Shown here one piece after another: positions 43,362-48,386 of a stretch of DNA of 48,386 bases (position 1 is the stretch's first letter; each line of letters begins with the position of its first letter). The notes beneath the pieces are model-generated. The model was not told the origin of the DNA. It saw only the letters and a program-made list of their open reading frames with translations, and did no database searches. The translations under genes were made by a program, and so were the position numbers. The DNA is from a bacterium (GTDB lineage: Bacteria > Patescibacteriota > Saccharimonadia > Saccharimonadales > Saccharimonadaceae). The stretch is taken from assembly GCA_030431855.1 (NCBI GenBank), contig JAUIII010000006.1, positions 1 through 48,386 of the forward strand, written 5' to 3'.

Positions 43362-43942
43362 TGCCCCACATTCATACAGAGCCAGACCAGCATGATATGA
43401 CTGTGAGCGCCTATGTACTGCGGCAAGAAAACGACGAATGGAAATGCTTGGTGCACATGCACAACAAAATCGACATGCTAATGCAAATCGGTGGTCACTT
43501 AGAACTAAATGAAACACCATGGCAAGCAATGGTCCACGAAATTGAAGAAGAGGCGGGGTATACGCTTTCCGACCTAGAACTTTTACAGCCTACAAAAGAC
43601 GCTCCTCATATCACAGATGCTGTTGTACACCCTGTTCCATTTCTGATGAACACACATGATGTAGGGAATCTGCATTACCATTCTGACCTATGCTTTGGAT
43701 TTATTGAAACGCACGAACCGTCGGGCAAACAAGCCGAGGGTGAATCGACCGATCTTCGCTGGCACACGCTTGCTGAATTACGACAGCTAGTTGCAGACGG
43801 AACCGCCTTGGAGGACACAGTAGACATTTACGAGGCTCTGCTAAGTCGATTGTCAGTTCTCGCACGTGTATCGCCCGAACTCTACAAATTGACCAAGCCA
43901 GTGCGGGGCCCCACGTATAAACGTGGCGCTGCAGGAGCTTAG
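43361..43942 (+). CDS. NUDIX hydrolase
   Basis: A 193-residue NUDIX hydrolase. The Nudix box is GGHLELNETPWQAMVHEIEEEAGY (about 46-69), with the catalytic EEEAG intact but the usual Arg-Glu pair present as His-Glu. The substrate (nucleoside diphosphate derivative) cannot be read from sequence. It overlaps trhO and the DUF2945 gene by 1 nt each, so all three are one transcript. Confidence 0.88.
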   Translation: MPHIHTEPDQHDMTVSAYVLRQENDEWKCLVHMHNKIDMLMQIGGHLELNETPWQAMVHEIEEEAGYTLSDLELLQPTKDAPHITDAVVHPVPFLMNTHDVGNLHYHSDLCFGFIETHEPSGKQAEGESTDLRWHTLAELRQLVADGTALEDTVDIYEALLSRLSVLARVSPELYKLTKPVRGPTYKRGAAGA

Positions 43943-44169
43943 TGCTCGTGCGGGTGGGTGACTACGTAGGATGGAAGTGGGGCTATGGAGTCGCTCAGGG
44001 AAAAATAGTGGCGATTAAGCATGAGAAAACGCAAATTGAATCAAAGGGTAAATTGATCACTCGCAATGGTACACCGGATGACCCGGCCGTAATTATCGAA
44101 CAAACCAATGGCACGAAGGTACTAAAGCTGTCGCGCGAGCTACAGGTGCTCAGTGAATCGAAAGACTAA
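43942..44169 (+). CDS. DUF2945 (Tudor-like) small protein
   Basis: A 75-residue protein matching the DUF2945/hypervirulence-associated Tudor-like family: VGDYVGWKWGYGVAQGKIVAI, a central THHEKT-like IKHEKTQIESKGKLITRNGTPDDPAVIIEQ, and VLKLSRELQVL. Function is not established for the family. GTG start with AGGAG 4 nt upstream; a GTG at 43948 is an alternative. The stop interlocks with the convergent rhodanese gene. Confidence 0.8.
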   Translation: MLVRVGDYVGWKWGYGVAQGKIVAIKHEKTQIESKGKLITRNGTPDDPAVIIEQTNGTKVLKLSRELQVLSESKD

Positions 44170-44543
44170 CTGGTTGTCTCGAGACCGTATTTCGCTAGGT
44201 TTCCGTAGGCACCAATATCTGTAATATTATAGTAGCCCGCTTCTTTTAAAATCTGTGCAGCTTGACTGGATCGGTTACCGCTTCGACAGTACACAGCTAT
44301 CGGTGCATCTCGTTCAACATCAGGTGTTGCACCTGCTTGAATGTCACTTAGTGGCAGTAGTATGGCGTCCTTGGCGTGTCCGGCGTTGTACTCCTCTTGC
44401 GTTCGTACGTCATATATCGTCGTTCCATCGGCTAAAACTAGTGTATTCGTAGTCGTGCTCGACCCCGAACCTTGGTTTTGTGATACGTATACCGCGCCAA
44501 GTAAGCCAGCGATAACGACGAATGCTAGTAGTGCAAATTTCAT
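44166..44543 (-). CDS. Membrane-anchored rhodanese-like protein
   Basis: A 125-residue protein with an N-terminal signal anchor (about 2-19) and an external rhodanese domain: YDVRTQEEYNAGHAKDAILLPL and the active-site loop YCRSGNRSSQAA with catalytic Cys. Single-domain exported rhodaneses move sulfane sulfur or handle thiol stress. The ATG at 44543 has GGAGG 4 nt upstream. It diverges from the Fur-family gene across an operator-like palindrome and its -10 box lies just outside it. Confidence 0.88.
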   Translation of the reverse strand: MKFALLAFVVIAGLLGAVYVSQNQGSGSSTTTNTLVLADGTTIYDVRTQEEYNAGHAKDAILLPLSDIQAGATPDVERDAPIAVYCRSGNRSSQAAQILKEAGYYNITDIGAYGNLAKYGLETTS

Positions 44544-44567
44544 GTTTCCTCCATCTCTTATAGAAAA

Positions 44568-44573
44568 ATTGTA
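44568..44573 (-). promoter_or_regulatory. Extended -10 box of rhodanese gene
   Basis: On the minus strand TGC-TACAAT (44573-44568). The matching -35 position (about 44596-44591) falls inside the Fur-type palindrome, so regulator binding should block this promoter. Confidence 0.55.
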
Positions 44574-44582
44574 GCATGGTTG

Positions 44583-44615
44583 TATTATTATTGTAAATAA
44601 TTTACAATAATAATA
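44583..44615. promoter_or_regulatory. 33-bp operator palindrome, Fur-family type
   Basis: Two perfect 16-bp arms flank a central A at 44599. The core reads TGTAAAT-A-ATTTACA, the 7-1-7 layout of Fur/PerR/Zur boxes. It embeds TACAAT (44603-44608), the likely -10 of the Fur-family gene, which ends 6 nt before the ATG at 44615. The site therefore covers the whole leaderless promoter of the regulator and the -35 of the divergent rhodanese gene. Confidence 0.85.
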
Positions 44616-45016
44616 TGAAATTAGCAGACCGACGTACAACAAAATATGTTACAGAGGTGAAGAGGGTTGTCTTTTTGCGAGGACACGCAACAAACGCCGA
44701 GATATTAGACGAATTGCGTGTGACATATCCGAAGCTGAGTGCGACGACTGTGCATAGAGTGTCGCAACGTTTGTATGAAGACGGTGAACTAGGCCGTGGG
44801 CCGAAATCACTTGATGGTTCTGTACGTTATGACGCAAACGTAGATCGACACGATCATTTTATGTGCACAATGTGCGGACAGGTGCGCGATGTTTCTATCC
44901 CGCAAGCCTGCCTTTCTATTATCAAGTGTAATGTAGAAGATTGTTCGATAAGTGGGCCGCTGACAGTAAGCGGCGTATGCAATAGCTGTAAAAAGATGTG
45001 GAGGGAAGAAGAATGA
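44615..45016 (+). CDS. Fur-family transcriptional regulator (PerR/Zur-like)
   Basis: A 133-residue Fur-family repressor. The winged helix is visible as ATNAEILDELRVTYPKLSATTVHRVSQRLYEDGEL. The dimerisation half begins RYDANVDRHDHFMCTMCGQV, with metal-binding His/Asp and a structural zinc site CxxC (CTMC) paired with CNSC near the C-terminus. Metal specificity (Fe, Mn/peroxide or Zn) cannot be settled. It overlaps the DUF2202 gene by 4 nt and shares an operon with thioredoxin, which favours a PerR-like redox role. It should repress itself through the palindrome at its start codon. Confidence 0.88.
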   Translation: MKLADRRTTKYVTEVKRVVFLRGHATNAEILDELRVTYPKLSATTVHRVSQRLYEDGELGRGPKSLDGSVRYDANVDRHDHFMCTMCGQVRDVSIPQACLSIIKCNVEDCSISGPLTVSGVCNSCKKMWREEE

Positions 45017-45624
45017 CGACGATAAAAGGAATCAGTATTGTGGTAGGTGTTGTTGCTGCCATAGCAGTTGCAGCAGTTGCCGGCTACATGCTAGGCGACA
45101 ATGCACTAGTAAAGGAAGAGAGCACGACTAGTACGGCGATAATGGACGAGGATCAGCCACTGCTTTCGAAAGAGCCCGATACGGGCTCGGCCACAACAAA
45201 TAGCACCGAGACACAACTGCTCTATCTTATCGAGGAAGAAAAGCTGGCGCATGATGTATATACCGTGTTATACGACAAATATGGTGCACGCGTGTTTGGT
45301 AACATTTTGCAAAGTGAAAACACTCACCAAGAACGTGTGCTGAGCTTGTTGGAGCAGCGTAACATTGCCGACCCGAGAAAAGATGCAGTAGGTAAATTTA
45401 CCGACCCAGACTTACAGAAACTATACGATGACTTAATCGCAAAAGGCATGAAGAGTGAAAAAGATGCCTATGAAGTAGGTGTGACGATAGAGGAAGTAGA
45501 TATTGCAGACATTACGAAGCAACTAGAGACCGCGAGCGATGTTGATGTTATTCAGACACTCGAAGATTTGCGTCGTGGCAGTGAAAACCACCTACGGGCG
45601 TTTAATCGACAATTAAATAGGTAA
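45013..45624 (+). CDS. Membrane-anchored DUF2202 ferritin-like protein
   Basis: A 203-residue protein with an N-terminal membrane anchor (about 5-27), a flexible Ser/Thr linker and a DUF2202 four-helix domain. The signature LLYLIEEEKLAHDVYTVLYDKYG...ENTHQERVLSLLE and the C-terminal SENHLRAFNRQL contain the Glu/His residues of a ferritin-like di-metal site. It faces outside the membrane and may bind iron or destroy peroxide (inference). The ATG at 45013 is used (ATGA overlap with the regulator); an ATG at 44998 is an alternative. It is likely under the Fur-family repressor. Confidence 0.85.
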   Translation: MTTIKGISIVVGVVAAIAVAAVAGYMLGDNALVKEESTTSTAIMDEDQPLLSKEPDTGSATTNSTETQLLYLIEEEKLAHDVYTVLYDKYGARVFGNILQSENTHQERVLSLLEQRNIADPRKDAVGKFTDPDLQKLYDDLIAKGMKSEKDAYEVGVTIEEVDIADITKQLETASDVDVIQTLEDLRRGSENHLRAFNRQLNR

Positions 45625-45633
45625 GGAGAAAAT

Positions 45634-45975
45634 ATGGCACTACTAAACACGTTGACCAAAAAAGAGTTTGAAGAAAAGGTACTGCAAAGTGACAAGCTAG
45701 TGCTGGTAGATTTCTGGGCAGCATGGTGTATGCCATGCAGGGCAATGGCACCGGCACTAGAGAGCGTGGCGAAGAAAATGGATAAAGATGTTGACATCGT
45801 GAAAGTAAACATCGAGGAGTCGCCAGAAAACCAGCAGCTTGCCGTGCAATATGGTGTGCAAGGTATTCCCAATATGCAACTGTTCAAGGGCGGCAAGGTA
45901 GTAGAAGAGCTAGTGGGGATGCGACCAGCTGGTGTGCTAGAGCAAGAAATATCTGCGGCTCTTGCAGCAAACTAA
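45634..45975 (+). CDS. trxA: Thioredoxin
   Basis: A 113-residue thioredoxin fold. The active site is WCMPC (family WCGPC), so the Gly between the cysteines is Met, which should shift redox potential. DFWAAWC, PALESVAKK, VNIEESPENQQLAVQYGVQGIPNMQLFKGGK with the cis-Pro are typical. AAGGAG lies 6 nt upstream of the ATG. It closes the regulator-DUF2202 operon, supporting a redox-stress unit. There is no signal peptide, so it works in the cytoplasm. Confidence 0.95.
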   Translation: MALLNTLTKKEFEEKVLQSDKLVLVDFWAAWCMPCRAMAPALESVAKKMDKDVDIVKVNIEESPENQQLAVQYGVQGIPNMQLFKGGKVVEELVGMRPAGVLEQEISAALAAN

Positions 45976-46409
45976 TCTTTGACCGTCTCTGCCCCCACCA
46001 TGCCAGCCGATTGGGACGCCTTTATCAGAACTTCTCGTACGACGTCTAGGTTTAAATCTTCAAGTTTCTTGAATCGGATACAACTTTTGCCGGTACTTAC
46101 TTTGCCAAGCTTGTCGCTGTAGATTTCTGCCAGATATTCGTCGCCATCGACCGCACACACATAGAGGCTGACGTAATTCTTTTGATTGGCGAGTGCCACG
46201 ATCGGCCAGCTTTTCGCTTGCTTTGTGCGCTTATCAAAATATTTAAACTCGCCGTAGCCGAGCATATTGTAAGCAAAGTAGGGCGTAAACGAAGGCACCG
46301 CTTTTTGAATAAAATCGTGCATGAAATCGATAGTTTTTTTTCTATCGTCTGGCACTCCAGCAAGATACGAATCCACGCTATCTGCGGTATTTTTTGCGAA
46401 CATATTCAT
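45972..46409 (-). CDS. DUF1801 protein
   Basis: A 145-residue DUF1801 (YdhG-like) protein: VDSYLAGVPDDRKKTIDFMHDFIQKAVP, then MLGYGEFKYFDKRTKQAKSWPIVALANQKNYVSLYV, then GKSCIRFKKLEDLNLDVVREVLIKA. The family adopts a small alpha/beta fold with no settled function. The start is probably ATG 46409 or 46403; an in-frame ATG at 46433 would overlap the preceding gene. It follows the DUF1761 gene by 7 nt and interlocks stops with trxA. A paralogous pair lies on the other strand. Confidence 0.82.
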   Translation of the reverse strand: MNMFAKNTADSVDSYLAGVPDDRKKTIDFMHDFIQKAVPSFTPYFAYNMLGYGEFKYFDKRTKQAKSWPIVALANQKNYVSLYVCAVDGDEYLAEIYSDKLGKVSTGKSCIRFKKLEDLNLDVVREVLIKASQSAGMVGAETVKD

Positions 46410-46416
46410 ACGCAGG

Positions 46417-46848
46417 CTACATCCAAACACCAAGAATGACGGTCATCACAGCTATGGATACCATGTCGTGGCCAGCATCAATTACGCTCAGGCTGTCGGG
46501 TTTACGCGCGAAGCCATTGTGTATAAAATGTGCGCCTCCACGAAGTACAAGCCCTAACAACAATCCAAACCACAAACTATCCATAAATCCGCTGATTCCA
46601 AGGCTAGTAAGCAGAGAGGCGATTAAAAGTGCTGTAACCAGCGAAGTAAGCAGCATGACGCCAAAAGTTTTGGGCATTCCTGTGGGATCGTTCATGTCTG
46701 ATTCCTTTAGGCCTACCATCTTCGCCCATGATTTGCCAAAACCGATTTTGAAATCGTACCATACATAGCCAACAGGCATTGTAGATAGAACCGCTACCAA
46801 GATAGCCCACCAATTAAGTTGATTAATGTTTGCAAGTAATGCTTCCAT
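46417..46848 (-). CDS. DUF1761 membrane protein
   Basis: A 143-residue DUF1761 protein with about four membrane segments. The family start NWWAILVAVLSTMPVGYVWYD and the loop FGKSWAKMVGLKESDM are clear, as is a conserved His in RGGAHFIHNGFARK. GGAGGAG precedes the ATG. It forms an operon with the downstream DUF1801 gene and is divergent from the zinc-ribbon gene. Confidence 0.85.
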   Translation of the reverse strand: MEALLANINQLNWWAILVAVLSTMPVGYVWYDFKIGFGKSWAKMVGLKESDMNDPTGMPKTFGVMLLTSLVTALLIASLLTSLGISGFMDSLWFGLLLGLVLRGGAHFIHNGFARKPDSLSVIDAGHDMVSIAVMTVILGVWM

Positions 46849-46877
46849 AGCTCACTCCTCCATTAATTGTTGTATGT

Positions 46878-46909
46878 AGTATACATCTTTTACTTAGCCA
46901 GAGTATACT
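46878..46909. promoter_or_regulatory. Divergent promoter pair with two GTATAC boxes
   Basis: On the minus strand TATACT (46883-46878) reads toward the DUF1761-DUF1801 operon; on the plus strand TATACT (46904-46909) reads toward the zinc-ribbon operon. Both sit in the same GTATAC palindromic hexamer. Both transcripts keep a 25-30-nt leader with a strong Shine-Dalgarno sequence, unlike the leaderless genes elsewhere. Confidence 0.55.
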
Positions 46910-46934
46910 AAGTCTTATAAACAGGAGGTCAGCT

Positions 46935-47198
46935 ATGGATACTTCAAAATCACTCGATGGCATGTGCGAAAGCTGCTTGATGCCCTTTAAAAAGGACCCA
47001 TTGGGTGCTGGTAGAGAACATGAAAAATATTGCAGCTACTGCTATAGCGATGGGCGTTTGGTATATGAAGGCGACGACGTGAAAGAGTTCAAGCGTGGCA
47101 TGGTAGATGCCATTGTGGCGCGTGGCGAAAGCAAAACCAAGGCAAAGTTCTATGCATTTATGGCAGGGTTTGCGCCTCGCTGGAAGCAAAAGAAATGA
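46935..47198 (+). CDS. Small zinc-ribbon protein
   Basis: An 87-residue protein with a zinc ribbon: CESCLMPFKKDPLGAG and CSYCYSDGRLVY provide two CxxC pairs (residues about 11-14 and 33-36). This matches the putative zinc ribbon family often found with DUF1801 proteins. The C-terminal helical part (KEFKRGMVDAIVARG) has no motif. A strong AGGAGGT is 6 nt upstream. It overlaps the next gene by 4 nt. Confidence 0.8.
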   Translation: MDTSKSLDGMCESCLMPFKKDPLGAGREHEKYCSYCYSDGRLVYEGDDVKEFKRGMVDAIVARGESKTKAKFYAFMAGFAPRWKQKK

Positions 47199-47533
47199 CT
47201 GTCGACGAATATCTGCAGCAATTTTCTGGTGAGATTAGGGCTCGACTCGATACCATGCGGGAAGTAATTACGACGCAAGCACCAAATGCCGAAGAGTCAC
47301 TAAGCTACGGGCTGGTCGGCTACAAACTGAGTAATAAACCGCTGGTATATTTTGGCGGATTCAAAGAACACGTGGGTTTTTACGCCACGCCGAATGGTCA
47401 CGAAGCTTTCAAGGAAAAGTTTGCCAGGTATAAACAGGGCAAAGGCTCTGTGCAGTTTCCACTGAGCGAACCATTACCGGTAGAATTAATCAAAGATGTG
47501 GTGAAATACCGCATAGCGCAACTAACTACATAA
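47195..47533 (+). CDS. DUF1801 protein, second copy
   Basis: A 112-residue DUF1801 (YdhG-like) protein: TVDEYLQQFSGEIRARLDTMREVITTQAPNAEESLSYGLVGYKL, then PLVYFGGFKEHVGFYATPNG and GSVQFPLSEPLPVELIKDVVKYRI. It is closer to the classic YdhG form than the 145-aa paralogue on the opposite strand. It is translationally coupled to the zinc-ribbon gene. Function unknown. Confidence 0.86.
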   Translation: MTVDEYLQQFSGEIRARLDTMREVITTQAPNAEESLSYGLVGYKLSNKPLVYFGGFKEHVGFYATPNGHEAFKEKFARYKQGKGSVQFPLSEPLPVELIKDVVKYRIAQLTT

Positions 47534-47543
47534 AGGGGGAAAT

Positions 47544-47963
47544 ATGGATATCAATGTAAACCTATGGGCGGTACTAGCAGCAACTGTGGTGATGTTTGCG
47601 ATCGGCGCATTTTGGTATATGGTGCCGTTCGGAAAAATTTGGGGTAAAATTCATGGGTTCGACAAGCTCAGCAAATCTGAGCAAGATAAGATGCAAAAAG
47701 CCATGGGCCCATGGTACGGCGTTCAGCTTGCTGTCACGGTAATCTCGGCGTTTGTCTTGGCGCACTTTATAAGTGCTATGCCAGAAGTCGAATACTGGAA
47801 GATCGCATTCTTTGTGTGGCTCGGGTTTGTACTACCAACGACCGCGAGCAACATGATATTTGGCGGTGCTCCAGAAGGCTATGTGTGGCATAAAATTGCA
47901 ATTACCAGCGGTGAGTCTTTGGTCCACCTGCTAGCGGCGGCGTGGGTAATCTCTCTGTTCTGA
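47544..47963 (+). CDS. DUF1761 membrane protein, second copy
   Basis: A 139-residue DUF1761 protein with four membrane segments: NLWAVLAATVVMFAIGAFWYMVPFGKIW at the N-terminus, a cytoplasmic loop and three more helices, the third near GFVLPTTASNMIFGGAPE. A paralogue of the minus-strand gene at 46417-46848. GGGGGA precedes the ATG. It overlaps the DUF1697 gene by 1 nt (TGATG). Confidence 0.85.
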   Translation: MDINVNLWAVLAATVVMFAIGAFWYMVPFGKIWGKIHGFDKLSKSEQDKMQKAMGPWYGVQLAVTVISAFVLAHFISAMPEVEYWKIAFFVWLGFVLPTTASNMIFGGAPEGYVWHKIAITSGESLVHLLAAAWVISLF

Positions 47964-48386
47964 TGCGGTATGTTTGCTTGATAAGGGGTATCAACGTAGG
48001 CGGCAACAACAAAGTTGCCATGCCCCAGCTGAAAGCGTGTTTTGAGCAGGCGGGCTTTCGTAGCGTCTCAACCTACATCAATAGCGGCAACGTGCTATTC
48101 GATAGCGACGAAGCCGACGTTGTCGAGCTGATAGACCGCTGCGAACAAGCAATTGAAAACAAGTTCGGTTTTTCGGTAGTATGTATGGTTCTATCAGCAG
48201 TCGATTATGTAGATGCGCTAGAGCACGCGCCCGCGTGGTGGGATGAGAACAAAAGTGACAAAAACAATGCAATATTTGTGATACCTCCGGCAACTCCTGC
48301 AGATATCGATACGGCAATTGGGGGTTCCAAGCCGGAGTACGAAAAAATAGCCGTACACGGACAGGTGGTATTCTGGACAGCGCCAC
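47963..48386 (+). CDS. DUF1697 protein, 3'-truncated by window end
   Basis: The first 141 residues of a DUF1697 protein; the frame is still open at the last base. The family N-terminus is unmistakable: YVCLIRGINVGGNNKVAMPQLK, then GFRSVSTYINSGNVLF. The function of DUF1697 is not established. It starts at the ATG overlapping the DUF1761 stop and belongs to the same operon as the zinc-ribbon, DUF1801 and DUF1761 genes. Confidence 0.88.
   Translation, partial: MRYVCLIRGINVGGNNKVAMPQLKACFEQAGFRSVSTYINSGNVLFDSDEADVVELIDRCEQAIENKFGFSVVCMVLSAVDYVDALEHAPAWWDENKSDKNNAIFVIPPATPADIDTAIGGSKPEYEKIAVHGQVVFWTAP

Overview
The window is a dense, strictly bacterial stretch of chromosome (about 48 genes in 48 kb, standard code with UGA as stop). 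It most resembles a Candidatus Saccharibacteria (TM7)/Patescibacteria genome. The reasons are an alanyl-tRNA synthetase that stops after the editing domain, the run FtsA/PilM-like - baseplate-J-like - RuvX - MltG, many small lineage-specific hypotheticals and no amino-acid or nucleotide biosynthesis operons. This placement is inference; no rRNA is present to confirm it.

Layout. 1-8.2 kb: a shikimate-kinase-like P-loop protein, a SerB-like HAD phosphatase, a VIT1/CCC1 metal transporter, a GH5 glycosidase and glycolysis genes (pyk, pgk, tpiA), then a tail-anchored Ala/Pro-rich protein. 8.2-17.8 kb: UvrD helicase, a YabE/RpfB-like muralytic protein with rsmA(ksgA), a 488-aa protein with a possible HigB/RelE-like C-terminus, a PgeF/YfiH protein, metG, tatD and two small hypotheticals. 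17.8-23.6 kb: cysteine desulfurase, DUF218 protein and mnmA (tRNA 2-thiolation), an Ala/Pro repeat protein, a short alaS and a GNAT. 23.6-28.1 kb: an envelope operon (FtsA/PilM-like, baseplate-J-like membrane protein, ruvX, mltG). 28.1-29.6 kb: a long structured leader and a LysM-CHAP hydrolase that appears to start at AUU. 29.6-31.7 kb: obgE, then an unusual 0.75-kb high-GC, hairpin-rich island with only tiny ORFs. 31.7-42.2 kb: sbcB-like exonuclease, uvrA, DedA, ribosomal protein L25, a membrane protein and two tandem ABC exporters. 42.4-46.0 kb: TrhO rhodanese, NUDIX, DUF2945, and a redox cluster (Fur-family regulator with a 33-bp operator palindrome, DUF2202 ferritin-like protein, thioredoxin, divergent exported rhodanese). 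46.0-48.4 kb: two divergent sets of DUF1801/DUF1761 genes, a zinc-ribbon protein and a DUF1697 gene cut by the window end.

Expression signals are unusually legible. At roughly sixteen genes a -10 hexamer, mostly of the extended TGn-TAnnnT type with no clear -35, ends only 6-8 nt before the start codon, which implies leaderless mRNAs. Several apparent first ATGs lie inside the -10 box, so the true start is the next one. Five of eight convergent gene pairs interlock their stop codons with exactly 4 nt of overlap.

I saw no tRNA, rRNA, CRISPR array, insertion sequence or prophage module. The most unusual stretches are the 30.9-31.7 kb island, the AUU-start leader at 28.2-28.4 kb and the Fur palindrome at 44.6 kb.
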